A stretch of DNA of 64,000 bases, taken from NCBI GenBank assembly GCA_037954235.1, contig JBBMOA010000012.1, forward strand, positions 11,788,644 through 11,852,643, read 5' to 3'. The position numbers and the translations under genes were made by a program. The stretch comes from Aulostomus chinensis. Its lineage: Eukaryota; Chordata; Actinopteri; Syngnathiformes; Aulostomidae. Below the pieces are notes generated by a model, which worked only from the letters and a program-made list of their open reading frames with translations, was not told the origin of the DNA and ran no database searches. Below are positions 11,828 to 25,473 of this stretch, in pieces. Every line of letters starts with the position of its first letter. Positions within the stretch are counted from its first letter, which is position 1.

Positions 11828-14720
11828 TCACCCTCCGCCCTGTTCAACTGAAACCCAACTTTATGTATTGAACACATCAATTCACCGGTTTTCTAAAAAA
11901 ATCCTAAATACCACTGTAGCTGCTGGCTGGTTTGTATACAGTAGTGTTTGTTGTTGCTGTATTCATCTGCTGTGCTGTTTTTTTTGATAAGAGATGATAA
12001 AACTTAATATGATAGGAGAATCGGCTGCTGCTGCTATCATACTCCCGGCTGCTGCTTGACTTAATTTATGAGAACAACAGTTATCTGCCTGAAGGATCTA
12101 TATCATTTATCAAAATGCTTCAGAGCCGACGATAAACTACAGCATAAAGCTGCACTATCATTTGAACCTAAGCCCTGGAAGGAGATGGATCTTGACAGGC
12201 TGAACATGTCAGGAGTCGGGCTGATAGCAGCTAAGGTGGCTGTCTGCTCTCACCTGGAGCAAATTTATGATTTGATCGAACTGATATGGGAAATCTGAAT
12301 GAAAAATAGTCAAACTTAAATTCAACTAAATTTTTAGTGTATCACATGAGGAGTCATTCACTTGAAATGATATGAATGAATTAATGAATGAAGTCTTTAT
12401 TTTGAATGTGAAAATAATTGTGAAAAAACAAATAGAGATGAATGAAGTGGCAACAATAGTTTGCAGCAGCAACACAAATTGAATAAATGCTCTTACATAT
12501 TATGCTCGCAAAGGAGTAGATAGATCAAGACTGATTCTAGGTGCCACTTGCTGGTTTAAGCACTACCCATAATCAGGATTTAGCCACACCCATTTCTAAT
12601 ACTGATAGATAGTTGAGTTAGTTACATTGTAATGTAATCTGAACCTTTTTCTTCTCAAAAGATTCATGTAGTTATTTAGTAACAAGCGCAGCATTCATTT
12701 ATAGCACTCCTCCAGGGACGTGCACACCTCTGACATTACAAGACTAAAACAACACAGATGCTAAGGCTGTATCAGGAACAACAATTCTCAGAGCTGAATG
12801 CTAGCAGCATTTTTGTCAAAATTTGAAAAAACACTTTAGAATATTCTTAGAAATTTAATATTGGTGTGTCAAAACTTGTGTGGGCGTTCTTGAGATAGCT
12901 ACACATAGCTTTTTGTTTTTGATGTGTGTGGGGAATAGCATGGAGATAGACATCCTGTTGAGACTGACAAAGATGGTAGGACAAGCAAAGAAGCAACTCA
13001 AGGAAATTAGAAATGTGAGTAAATAGAATCATAGAGGAACCAGGACAATCTGCAGTTTTTGAAGACGTTGTGAATGAGAGCTGCAAGCAGCAAGATACTG
13101 CAGTTACCCGTGCACATTCTGTTCCAGCAGCAAGTTTGAAAGTTTCAAGATAACAGATGCAATAGACACCTCTATCTGTACACCTTTGATGAATTTATTT
13201 TATTGGAATATTATATTATATCTAAGGACTAACTTTTAATTCAAGTTTTATGGACCTATGCTAATCCTAAATATGTTGTACAAATTTTGAGTAAGTTCCA
13301 AGTTGGCATTTTGTTAAAGACAACAGAATTGTATCATGGTTTAGTATTTATACTAAACTATATACCACCCCCCTCCCAAATTATACCATATTTTACATAT
13401 TCTTGTCATGTGGTCCAACATTATCATCTTTGTCTGCAATCAATGTTAAAGAGTTATTACTTGTGAAGCGCATTAGGCCACTCCCTCAAAGGTTTGGTAA
13501 CAGACAGGTGAACAATAAATGACACAACAAAAACAAAAAAAATGTAAGCTTTGTTTGGACCCATCCAAACATCGTGTGTACAACATTTGATGAAAATGAA
13601 AACAAGTATATGCCAACTGAAACTAACCATTCATGGGAAAAAAATCCATAATGGCACAAAAAGGCTAAATCTGCATCACAGGACATGAATTATTAGCATA
13701 AATATAAAAAATGCAGTAACTGGCCACATTGTAACACTGCTGTTCCCCCGTTGAAAAATGCTAAGCATTTCTACATACGAAACTTGTCAGTGATGTGAAT
13801 AATTAAGCTGTGATGTTTTTTTAAGTTTGGATCTTTAAAACGTTCTTGTATTTCCATTGTAATTTTTTTACACCTTATGGAATCACTGAAACATTCCCTG
13901 AGTGATAGAGCATAGTGTGATGTAAAATAAATGAATCACACCAGAAAAGACAGTCACCAAAAATGCTGTATGAAAGCCCACACCCTCACATTACTTCATT
14001 AACGATTTGAAAATGTGCAAATAACTTTGCGATGTCTGTGACTCCTGCCAACCACAGACAAGCCGTGGCAGCCATTTATACATCAGGCTCAGCTTCAGTC
14101 TCATGCTTTGTTAGCAGGCAGATGCATTATGCTTTAGATTTTTCTTCTCAGTCAACAGACACAGAGATTCTAAGATCCCAAACCTCAAATATGACACCTC
14201 CTTTGGACAAGAGCTACATAGATCAGATGGATGATTGTTAAAACAAACAGACATAAATGAAAACAGGTTTCTTTCTTGTTAGGTCTAAGTTTAATTCTTA
14301 CGGTCATTGCACGTATTTTTACAAAATCTGGTTGTGATTTACCAGCACTGGGTGGTATAAAGGTATGAAGGCCTCTTGCTTTACAGACTAGGTCAAAAAA
14401 CATTTTCTAAAATTTACTTGGAATAGGAGTCTCCTGTGTTTGTGCGCGTGCATGCATGCGCATGCACTTAGTGAATAGAGGCTGCTTATCCCCGGCAATC
14501 AGGAGCCCATCAGTGACCTTAAAAAAACTCTGGCCAGCTGCTTTGAAAGGTGGAAATGGTGGGGGTTGAGTGTGTATGTGTGTGCATGTGTGTGTGTGAG
14601 AGAGAGAGAGTGTGCACGCACACACACAAGCATGCGTCTTTTGAAACATGACTCAGTACACAACTCCTGGGTCCCTTCGTTTATGGCCAAAATTTAGAAG
14701 ACGTAATGATGATCAGTTTT
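11828..14720. other. Anonymous DNA with a compound microsatellite
   Basis: No gene or transposon end recognised except a TG/GA/CA compound tract at 14570-14630. An open frame at 12068-12298 looks ordinary but matches no family I know. Confidence 0.4.
14570..14630. repeat. TG-GA-CA compound microsatellite able to fold back
   Basis: A TG-rich arm, a short GA run and a CA-rich arm lie in succession, so the outer arms are complementary. Confidence 0.85.
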
Positions 14721-14728
14721 GCTGCCAT

Positions 14729-15089
14729 TAGGGTTGCAAAGGGGAGGAAAATGTCTGGTAAATTTCCAGAAACTTGATGGAAATAATCCAAATTGGAAAT
14801 TTTCCATGGGAATTTATGGGAATTAACTGGAAATTGGGGTTTATCTAAACAAAACTGTATCATATCCAAACAAATATAAACATTTTGTTTTTTCATAAGC
14901 AAACATCCATGCGAAACAATACAATTTAAAAAATGACATTTCAACAGATTCAAGTCCAACTTTATCAAGTTTTAATTATTGAATGAACAATCAATTATTT
15001 TACTTAACAACAAAAACATGAATGTTGAGTAAAATATTACCCCACCCACCCAATCAAAAAGGAGAATGACCCCGGACCCGGCAACCCTA
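14729..15089. mobile_element. hAT-type MITE, 361 bp
   Basis: The element starts TAGGGTTGC and ends GCAACCCTA, forming terminal inverted repeats, and is flanked by a perfect 8-bp TSD, GCTGCCAT (14721-14728 and 15090-15097). An 8-bp duplication and TAGGG-type termini are typical of hAT elements. There is no transposase coding, so it is non-autonomous. Internal sequence near the left end is rich in GGAAATTT-like motifs. Confidence 0.92.
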
Positions 15090-15097
15090 GCTGCCAT

Positions 15098-16679
15098 TCG
15101 GTAGTTGCATATTCACCAGAGGGGGATTAACGGCAGGTTTGTTGCCACTTTGGGTAGCAAATGTGCAGCTGTGATTCGAGATGGAACCTAACTCAACAGA
15201 CTAGAAGAGCAGCAGAGAGATAATGTGAGCTCTCATGTGGTATCAAAGCAAGATTACAAGCACATGGCCACTGTTTTTTTTTTTTTTTTTTGTGTGAAAG
15301 ACAGACAGGATGACAGAGCATTAAGGAATAATGATGAGATGGAAGGTGTGTTTCTATGGAGCATTAAAAAAAAGATTTTAGGAGAAAAACAAAAACACAA
15401 TATATGCCCAAGTGGCAGTAGAATCAGGAAAATCAAAACAGATGGTAGTGGGGAAATTGGAAGAAACATTGAGCGGTTGCACTCATCCAGCAAGACGCAC
15501 AACTTATTGGACCTCAATTCATTTCTTTCCTTCAGGTCATACCCTTGAAAGGCTTAAGCCACTCCATCAGATTTTCAGATAAAAATGGAACTGAAGTTCA
15601 GGAAAGAACAACATGGTTTTGGCATTAATGGTAGTTGAGGTTACTGCCAGGGACACATTTTTATTGTGGTTTCTTTTCTTTTTACCAACAACTGTCACAG
15701 CATCAAGACTTTCATCAGCAGTGGAAAGACATGTTCACAGAAATGCACTGGAAAAAAACAGGTTGCTGAATGGAGTGGTGAAGCTCATCAACACCATGTG
15801 CAGTAAGTACACCTCAACCACACAGTCAATGTGGGATTGATGAGGAAACCATGAAGGGACCCAGTGCAACAACCCACTGATGGATGGAGTGCTGGACAAC
15901 AACTACAAAGCTACACAGACAACTCTTCCTCTTTGACGGTTATTCTCATCTCTCCTGCCCTGTTCAGACTCATTCATAATTCCTTCTCCACACTCAAATA
16001 GGACTTGCAGGGTCTAATCTATTTAAAGCTTAACCAGCTTATTGTCAGTCCACTTCAAGCAGCAGATATTATCTTTCTGACAGTGAAAACTACACTTGTA
16101 TTTGATGGGAATAAAAATTAAGTTCTTACTTCAAAACTATTAACTCTCAGCATGGATCCCTTTTGTTCTGATTTATCCATATCAACTATTTTTATATCAT
16201 ATGAGCCACCAGTGAGCAATTTGGATTTCATGATACAAACCACTCATATGGGTATCTACAGAAATTTTCTGCAGTTTTCAGCATCGCAGGTCATTAATTC
16301 CAAAATAGCCTTTCACAGTCATGTAATTCAATTGATCTGAGAGAAAATTAGACCAATGCACCTTCTCTAGCTTTTTTTTTTTTTTTGCCTTTTTTTCCAG
16401 TCTTGGGGTGACAAGGAGATTTTGCCCGATCACAGGTCAGCTCCTATTGGTTGTTCCATTAAGCAGCTGCACATTCATGGCCCTGAAACCAGTGGTAGAA
16501 AGATACATCTAATACCGCAAAACCACACGAATAAGAAAGAAAACTGAAACTGAAGACAAAAAAAGAGACTGGCAACACGTGATAAAACACTGTCACATCT
16601 CCAGATGTGGAATCCACATGTATACACATGATTCAACAAACTGCCACTCAACCTAAAGAAATATTTCCTCCAATATAAC
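15098..16679. other. Anonymous DNA between hAT elements
   Basis: Contains T-runs near 15274-15291 and 16373-16386. No coding or repeat structure otherwise recognised. Confidence 0.4.
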
Positions 16680-16916
16680 CAACAAAGAGGGGATGCACGA
16701 TATTTATCGGACCGATAAAATATCGGCCAATTTGGGGGAAAATCACGTAATTTTTTTTCGATCCGATGGGTACATTTTTCCAATATAAAGATCCGATACA
16801 TGAATGAAATTATGAATAACGTTTGCAGGCGGAGTAGCCGCCCGTCCGGGACGCGCTGGTCATGTCATCTATCGCGCCTTACTTGCAGGACCCAAGCCTG
16901 TCCCCATCACTACCTA

Positions 16917-18316
16917 ACTGATAATAACATGTGTTCACCAACGTGGTCATTTTTCTCAGTGGCAGAAGATGACAACAGCATTGCTATTTGCAAAACCTGT
17001 TCGGCGAGGATTCCGAGCAAAGAAGGCGTCAAGTTTTAACACAACAAACCTGATAGCTCATCTGAAAAGTCGTCATTGTGGCGAAACGTTATTGAAAGAA
17101 TACGAGGCAGACGCCAGCGGTGCTAAAGCTGAAACGACAACACCATGGAGGGTCGATGTCCCCATTCAGCAGGCGTTTGAAAACTGCAACAGCTTTTCAA
17201 GAGACAGCAAAAAGGCTAAAGCCATTCATGACAAAGTGATGGAATTCATAGCACTCGATGACCAGCCTTTTTCTGCCGTTGAGAACCCGGGTTTAAAGTT
17301 ATTAGCACATTTGGAGCCATGTTACACTCTCCCAGGCCGCCGCTTCTTCTCGGATGTGTCCCTCCCTGCACTCTATGATATTGTCTAGGGCTGCAATCAT
17401 CCAAAGAAATTCTTGGTCGACTGAAGCCCTCAAATTTCGACTAAAAATCTACTAATTTTATATATGAAAAATATACTGTGTCAACTATCAGCACAAAACC
17501 TGTTGAGGAATATCTAGACAATTGTTTTTGTCACGTTATAATAATTGACCAACACAATCATTTGTCCTGCGCACCGAGCGAGACTGAACGGAGGAGCTCA
17601 GCATCGCGGCTGAGACACAAATGGACTTTTAAATTAAAACTTGACTCTTAAACACAAAAGGCAAGTCCACAGTAAGAATTTTTACAATTAAAACAAAACA
17701 ATTATTAGACTAAAACTTTGAAATATCAATTCTGATATGTTCATATACTCAAAACTGATGGGCCAACCTAAGGTGGACAAGTTAGCTTACCGTTTCTAGG
17801 TGATACGTCGTCGTGTTTGTCGTGGAGCTGTGACATGCAAACTGTTGTTTGCGAACTTTGCATTCGACTTTTTTTCCATTATCTACTTTCATGAAATGCT
17901 GCCACGCTGCACGTCTTTGACATGGTGGACGAGGACCAACTTTAAATGAAACCATCAAAATTAAATATACATTCATCAAACCACCAGACGTTGGCCTTCT
18001 AGTACTCTTCAGTCTGTCTGTCTCTAGCAGGTCTGGTGAGACCAAAATAGCAAAAACAAGGGGGGTGTCCAAAGATAGATTGTTAGCTGTGAAACAGGGC
18101 TGCTTTCGCTACTTTCCTCCTGACGAAATTAACGTGGCAAAAAATCAACCAATCAGAATTTTGGTCGAGCCAGAACGTATCGACTAATAAACTAATTACA
18201 GCCCGAATATTGTTGCCACATACATCCACAACCTAATCGACAAGAACGGACTACACGTGAGTTTTACCACAGACAAATGGACATCAGATGTTAGTTCAGT
18301 CAGCATGCTAAGCTAA
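16917..18316 (+). pseudogene. hAT transposase remnant with BED zinc finger (family a)
   Basis: One frame gives WSFFSVAEDDNSIAICKTCS, the front of a BED finger (aromatic block plus Cys-x2-Cys). After a frameshift near 17033 another frame supplies NTTNLIAHLKSRH, the His half. The second frame continues through QPFSAVENPGLKLLAHLEP and LPALYDIV, the conserved N-terminal hAT region, and stops at the nested element. After that element, TTDKWTS and neighbouring residues resume the hAT pattern and end at a stop near 18316. The catalytic core and dimerisation domain are absent. It is inactive through a frameshift, an insertion and a truncation. Confidence 0.85.
17386..18206 (-). mobile_element. Non-autonomous hAT (family b), copy A, nested
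   Basis: This 821-bp element starts TAGGGCTGCAATC and ends ATTACAGCCCGA, with 8-bp TSDs ATATTGTC (17378-17385) and ATATTGTT (18207-18214). It sits inside the transposase remnant of the hAT at 16688-18921. It is very similar to 46862-47695 throughout, but lacks about 17 bp just inside the right terminus. On the minus strand, 18072-17782 includes AAWQHFMKVDNGKKVEC and a partial BED finger, so it is a deletion derivative of a larger hAT. The finger has KVRKQQF where a second Cys would be expected. Confidence 0.93.
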
Positions 18317-19734
18317 ATGTTAACCATGCTAAATGTTGAGAAGGAGGAAATCATTTAAGGTTTTTTGTTTTTTAATTTTGAACAAAAGGAATTTTTCCAC
18401 CATGCCTGATGCAGCCATAGCATTAATAATTTTACAAATCTTTTGTTGATAATTCACTTTATTTTTGAGGATGCACTTTGATTTATCTATTCGATTACAT
18501 TTTTGTAATTGAGGTTGACATGTATGTCAATACATATAATTTTGTATTAAAAAATTACTTTACTTACCTCCAAAATTTCTTTATGGATAAACCATTGTTC
18601 TGTTGAACAATTCAGGGGATGCACTTTTTGGGTAAAATGTTGTTCCTTTTGCTCCGTTATTGTTATTTATAGCAATCGACCACATATTTTTGTGATGACG
18701 TGAAAAAATTAGCATTTGAAGAGCCAAAAACTTTTGTTTTTTGTTCTAGATAGGCCAGAGCAACACAAATATCAGTTTTCAACCACTGCATCCTGCACAA
18801 ACTGCAGATTATATGGAGATTATAATAAATATAAAAATAAGAATTTATCGGTTATCGTATCGGCCATGAGAGGAAGGAAATTAGCGATATCAGTTGAAAT
18901 TTTTCATATCGTGCATCACTACAACAAACACATACAAGCAACCTTGTGGACATTTGCTCCTCCTGGTCCGCCTTAAAGTATTACATATCAGTTAAGTAAT
19001 GTTTATGTGTGTGTAATGTGCTAGCTTTACTCCAAACTGAGTGCCATGGTTGCAAGTGAATTAAAAAAATAAATACAAGAAAAATAAATTGCTAATAACA
19101 TCTTATGTGAATAGAGGAGATATGAGATAGCAAATATATTAAGCTATTATTTAAGTATAAACCGACTGAGCTCTGGAGTGAATAGGGTTGCTGTTAAATG
19201 GCTTCTAGCTTGTAATGTTCTAGTAGTATAATTTCATCTAACTGATAAATACTTCAATTAGGAGAAACAGTACTGCATCTTACTGCACACACATGAACTC
19301 CATACACTATGAATGATCAACGCCTAGTATTTTCATAAACTTACAAAAGATTTAGTATTTACAACCCAGCCTGAGATCTAGGTTGTAAAAAGATGCTGTT
19401 GCTGCCCTTTGACAATGACATAGTAGTAAGTTAAATATCTAGGTAAACATGCATCCTTGTTTACATCATTCTCTTGTATCTGTTATGATCGCTATCCTCA
19501 TGTCTTACAGGCTTTTAGCTTAAAAGATCAGTGAATTCAGGGACAGGAGCTTAACTCTTACCAAGAGGAATCATACATAACTGAAGTCTTTATATTACGA
19601 AATGTACATTATGTGTGGTAATTTCAGGACCTAAATGGAAAATTCTGTATTATGTATTCTGTAACGTCATGTCTTACCATTTAAATACTGACTTTTCAAA
19701 ATGTCTGTTTTAATTTTATGATTTTTGATTGAGG

Positions 19735-19757
19735 TTTTTTTTTTGGGGGGGGGGGGG
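19735..19757. repeat. T-run followed by G13
   Basis: Adjacent homopolymer runs; exact lengths uncertain. Confidence 0.85.
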
Positions 19758-21590
19758 TGAAGTGAAACTACACAACTACAGCGCAGGTGAATCCCACAAT
19801 GTGAGGGGGGTTCACATTTAAAGGCTTTACATCTGTTGGTGTATGCACAAGTGTATGGGAGGATTTGAAGGTGACAGTGTTTGTCTCTTGTGACACATAA
19901 TACCTGACAATGGCATGACATCAAGGCCATTATATGACAGTGTAAAGCTCTCTATCGAATCATCTTTCCACAAAGTCAGATTTTCTAATGCACATTTAGA
20001 TGATTAAGATAACGTAATCAATTAATAAGAATAATGATATAAAAAAAACAGTCAAAAACTGACAAGAGTTGCTTGTCAAAGTTGCTTAGCATTGACATTT
20101 GCTCTTTCAGTAGCACATGACTTTCAAGAATAATTGAGCCGAGTAACCTTTAGGGCTTAATAGCTGCAGCATTCACAACCACTTTCTGCTCATGATAATA
20201 TTAAAATGTGAGCTCATCATCTTTGACTGATGTATCTTACAAAGACCTGGGGTACTGGACTAAATACCAGTTTCATAGTTCAAACCATTTCATTTTATCA
20301 GGTAAAAGGAAAGGGTGACTCATAATAAACAAGTTAATGACAATCCATCATATAAACATATATGCTGGAAATTATACTACATTAGCATCAACATCCCTCA
20401 ACAAAATGGAAACGATTAGCTGAATTGATCGCTTTCAACCAGACTTCAAAAAAGCTTGGATATATGTCTGCACCTTCATGTAGTTTGCAGTGATATAATA
20501 TTCCCTGGCCTCTAGTTACCCACCCCCAATCTTGAAACCTTTGACTCTGCTCATTAGTGTCTGCTTTTTCTCCGTTTTGCTTATGGACAGTACTGTTGAC
20601 ATTAACATATAGAAGTAATTAAACCATCCATGTTCATGCAGAAAACTGATACCTAGGGAGAGTGAATTGTACATGATGCACAGTAAGTATCAGCATAGTA
20701 ATGTCTTTCATGTGTCACTTTACAGTAAAATATCAAGGTAATACTTAGCCTTTAGCTCAACAATGCAGTTATTGTGTTGCTAATGTTACATTAACTGTGG
20801 GCCTGATGGACCACTCTAACTTAACTTCTCCTTAGATTGTTTCGCCTTAGCATGCTAATGATGTGGAACTCCAATAAATGCAAAAGCATCCTTTCCTATC
20901 TGAATCTGTTTTGTTTTTTTGTAATTTTATTTGGCATACTGTAGTTTGGAAATTCTTAAGCAGATCCAGACAGGTTTTGTTGCACATTGACATTTTGACA
21001 CAATCAATGACTTAATTTTCTTCAGAATGGGCTATTAAACATGAGCATTAGCCAGTTGCAGGTAACAGGAATTGCTCTGGGGCACCTAATGGGGGTTAAT
21101 TAAGGAAATGCTACAAAATGCATCCACATATCATCCTGGGTAGGAATCTAACCAGGGACAATGCAGCTAAAATTTTTGGAAATTTAATTTACTCCAATAA
21201 ATGAGCAACAACAGCAATGTCTTCATTTCAACAGAATAACCCAAATGGGACCCAACAGATTTTTCATGTAAATGAACACATTTAAGTTAGAATTCATTGT
21301 TTCTCCACACAACTTGTCCTTGAGGCTTTGAGGTCTTTGCAGACTGAGAAAATATACACACAATGGTAGCTGATTGGTGGTTCAAGGTCATAGCACATTT
21401 TCATTGGCCTCCACAACAGAATGACTTATTTGCCATATAGATAATTGAGTAAAGATGATTACAATTGATTTGTCACCAAACACACATTCCAACTTTATCC
21501 ACAGGACTCAACCAAACTCTGTACTTGGAGAGTGTGAACTAAACAATGTAGATAAGACCACCTCAGTGACAGGTGACAAAACCTGTACTA

Positions 21591-21591
<1 letters not shown>

Positions 21592-21629
<38 letters not shown>
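21592..21629. repeat. (TG)19 microsatellite
   Basis: Uninterrupted TG array. A complementary CA array lies about 160 bp downstream. Confidence 0.95.
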
Positions 21630-21630
<1 letters not shown>

Positions 21631-21786
21631 TTGGTCATGTGAGTGTGTGTTCTCTGCCTGCAGCTTTGTGTCCCAATGCTGGCCATTGTTGCCAGGCGAC
21701 AGGTATCAATTGTGTTGCGTTTCCGTGGAGACAGTTGGTAGAATGGGGCTTTGATGAGAAGAACACAGTGTTTTTGACTCCACCTC

Positions 21787-21810
21787 CACACACACACACA
21801 CACACACACA
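21787..21810. repeat. (CA)12 microsatellite
   Basis: Uninterrupted CA array, complementary to the TG array at 21592-21629. Confidence 0.95.
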
Positions 21811-24800
21811 GATACGTGCATCTGTTTTGGGAAAGGCAGTCCTGAACTAAACCCAAAACCAATTCTAACCTTTAACTGAAGTCTGAACAGGAGACCGACA
21901 CGTTTTCTAAATGTCCTCACTACAAAGGTTTAAAAACAATTCACAAATACAAACCCACATGTAAAAATAAACTATAAAGCAGGTTTAAGACGACAGCCCT
22001 CACTTGAACATATAACCGATTCGAGTTCTGTTAAAACAGAAAAAACAAGCACTCAGCCTGTGGCATACGAGGAAAAGTTTGGCCCTTCAGACTTGACATA
22101 AGTGCAGTGAGTCAACTGGTAAATATTCACTTTTATTGTTTGAAATAGAAGAGGAGCAGGAACATAACGCCTCCATGATACACAGTTCCTTCCACTGTTT
22201 ATTTACGTCACAAACCATGGTTGAACTAGTCATGTCATTTCAGTTGTGCTTGAGTAAGTCCCAGATATTTTTGACTGTCTGGGTCCATACCACTGCCCTG
22301 TAACTTTTCCAGCTGAATCCAGCCAACTCCTGCATCTAAATGACTGCTGTGTCTTAGATTTTGCAGTGATATTATTGCAATAAACGGATCAAAAATAATG
22401 CCAAACAGCTCTGGAATCATGATGACTATTATACCCAGTATTTGCCAAGAAATCCCAAATTCTACACATGGTACCTTTAAATTAATGTTTGGGGAAACCC
22501 ATCATTTCTATTTGCTGCCAGTTCATATTGAAGAATTCAATTAGAAGTACATGGGGTGGTTTTTATTGTCAAGCTGATGCAATTATTTATCAAAATATGT
22601 GTTTTACACAATTTTGTGACCAAATTTACATTTGAATATTTTAGGAAATAACAGAACACAGTGAATTGAAATCTATCTTTTGTGATTTACAGTCAATTAC
22701 TCTACTCAACACTGGAACAAGTCTATTCTCATGAATGCTCTGTTGTGACATATGAGGGCCTGTGTTCACCTGACAGAGCTATTTGTCACACACTCAGCAG
22801 CAGAGTGATGGTATGGAGTGCCCTCACTCTTACTATTAATTATCTGTTTTTGCTTTTGATGTATTTATTAAAATAAGCAAGTTTCTTGGTCACTTCAGTT
22901 ATCAGGAAAAAAGTGTGTGATATTAACAGTGATTTGATTGTATTATTTAATGCAGAGCGAATGAGAGTTTCCAGTAAAAATCTCAAGTGGGAAACAAGAA
23001 TAAAATAGGGGATTTGGCAAATGTTAACAGCTGCAGTTGGAGGAACATGTTAGTTTGGTAATTATATGTCAATGAGAAACTGCTCTATGTTTATGTCTCC
23101 CAACATGGCCCCCTGGGCTGATGAGCTGTAATATAAGTGAAGAGTAATAAATATAAATCAATAAATAAAAATAATAAGTGAATACAACCACACAATGCCA
23201 CCTGCATACAGCCTCTTTCTTTTGTATTCTTATCTCCTATACTAGCAGAACTAATGGAGCAGATGTGACCCTGTGATGATGTCATGTAGCAGAGGCTCAT
23301 TAGGCGTCATACGTACATATGAGTGGACTTGCATTACCTGGGTAGCAGTGAGGTCTGTGGGGTCTTTTAGTTCAACCAAATGACCCAAACATCTCAGAGA
23401 AAAAGAAAACACAACAATTATTTAATCAAAATCATAAAAACATGGAACTAAAACTATCAAGAAAAACTGCATTGAAGTTATATGCCACTGAGAAATGTGC
23501 CTGTCACAGCAAACTTGACCTCCTGGACTCCCAACAGCTGTTTGTGACATATTTGAAGGAATTCCCACAAAGCAATTGTAAAATATCGCAATCAGATGTC
23601 AGAGATGTTGACCCTTGACCACCAAAATCTTTTCAGTTCATCCATGGATCCCAGTTGAAACGTACAAAATTCGAAGAAATTATTCCACGTTTTCCTAAAA
23701 TCTCATCCTAACATCTCCCTGATTGAAAAGTCCGGAATCTAGACCCAAGCTGTCCCCTTTGACATGAAAAATGCATATAGTAATTCATTCGCATTAATTT
23801 GGCAGTGTGAATGTTAATGTGAACTGAATCACATTAAAAATCAACCGCAATCCCCTGCGCAAGCATAGGTACTTGTTTATGCACCAACGGCATCATGAAA
23901 ACAACACCATACAATTGAGACCTTGCTTGACTGCCGAAGTCTTCAATGACGTACTGTTTACGTTGCCATCTTTTCCCTGAGTATAACTTGATGGAGATAT
24001 CTAAATGTGCCAGCCACCTATTGAGTACAAATATGTGTGTACTGATAAGGAGTCTGAGAACACGGTTTGTAAAACTAGATTATGTAACTGTCTGTATCTC
24101 AGCTGGAAGACATATATTGGTTTTCCTGGAATGCAATGAAATTGTAGGCATGTCTTAAGAGCAGTGAGAGGATCACTCCGGACACATGGTAACAGCAGGT
24201 CTGGACAGAGCCTATCCATCTGACGTCAAACATTGCATACACTATTCTGAAGGCTGATGGACCTAATAAGTGGAGCCTTTACAGTATGATCATGTCAGTG
24301 ACTAAATTAAATGATGCTTGACTAAATGTAGGAACCTTTAAGCTCCAATGAATAGGGCTGCACATTGAACCAAAGTAAGATCATCATCTCCAGATTGTTA
24401 CAAAATGCTTCTTAGAAACAATATAAATGTTGTGGAAGAAACAAAATGCACTTGTCCTCCTCCAGTTCTAACCAAAAAAATACACTTGTTATACCATAAA
24501 AATGGTGCAAGATGCTGTGAGGAGCTGGATTCAAACAGAGACAATTGAAAAGTTTAATAACCATCAAAAACAAAAAGGAAAGCAAAAACTTTCAGAAAAT
24601 TCAAGTATAATAGTGGAGCATTAAATATGACTTATTAAGTGAAGTGAGCAAAAGATCAACGCAAAGTAAAGAATTAACGACCTGCTCCTGAAAGTCTATT
24701 CAATGACCTGTCACAACTGTTTCTCATTGACACATGAGCCTGGCAGTCAATGATTTGATAAGACTGCAAGGATTCTTAAAGCTAGTACAGGAGTGGAACT

Positions 24801-25416
24801 GACTCTTAATAACTGCTGGAGGTCAGAGGAGAAAAATGGATGGCGTAACACCGGATCACAGTCAGAATGTCTCCCTAAATAACTGGGTAGAGTTGTCTTG
24901 TTTTGGACTGAAGGATTTCAAGGACAAAACAAGTGTTCCAAAAAGTAGATGAAGCACCTTTATCCATTTTGCTATTACCTAACTAAACAATGACCAAAAA
25001 AATAGTGGTAGATACAAAAGATTGAGTCCAGAACATAGTTAAAGCCCGAGTCCCTAAAAATTTGCACCTGTAATAGAAGTTTTATGATATAACGTTAAAA
25101 CGTGCAACTTTTGGCAGCAAATATGACCTAGCTCTGCACTTCCTAAGTTCCCTGGCAACACATTCAACAAATTAGAAGTGGATTTGAAAAAATAAGAAAA
25201 GGTAACTGTAACCGCAATAGCCATCTTGGATCCTTAATGCCTCCATGACTGATAGTAGCCTGTATGCATATTTTCTATAATATCATGAATATTTGATGAT
25301 TAGTAGAAAAAGACAAATATAGTTAATAAGCAATCTGGCAATGAAGTCCAGAAGATTCTAGTTCGAGAAAAAGACTCACAGTAGCACCAAGAAATGAATC
25401 AAATCTAATCATAGTG

Positions 25417-25418
<2 letters not shown>

Positions 25419-25471
<53 letters not shown>
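25419..25471. repeat. (CA)26 microsatellite
   Basis: Uninterrupted CA array. Confidence 0.95.

Positions 25472-25473
<2 letters not shown>

Larger units (their letters stand above)
16688..18921 (+). mobile_element. Decayed hAT transposon (family a) carrying a nested hAT
   Basis: Terminal repeats share GATGCACGATAT (left end AGGGGATGCACGATAT; right end the complement of TAGTGATGCACGATAT). The flanking 8-bp duplications CAACAAAG (16680-16687) and CAACAAAC (18922-18929) match at 7 of 8 positions. Inside are a BED-type zinc finger and hAT transposase fragments on the plus strand, interrupted by a second hAT at 17386-18206. Beyond about 18320 the interior is non-coding and AT-rich, so most of the transposase is missing. 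Confidence 0.92.
18930..25418. other. Anonymous DNA, no gene recognised
   Basis: Holds a T10-G13 homopolymer pair (19735-19757) and opposed TG and CA arrays at 21592-21629 and 21787-21810. I recognised no exon, RNA gene or transposon terminus. Confidence 0.4.

Noticed and set aside
12068..12298. 76-codon open frame on the plus strand
   Set aside because: No family resemblance and no splice or promoter support.
21592..21811. Open frames across the TG and CA arrays
   Set aside because: They encode only Val/Cys or His/Thr dipeptide runs from microsatellites.
25419..25471. CRISPR-like or other regularly spaced repeat arrays
   Set aside because: All tandem arrays in the window are simple microsatellites without spacers, and the genome is vertebrate.
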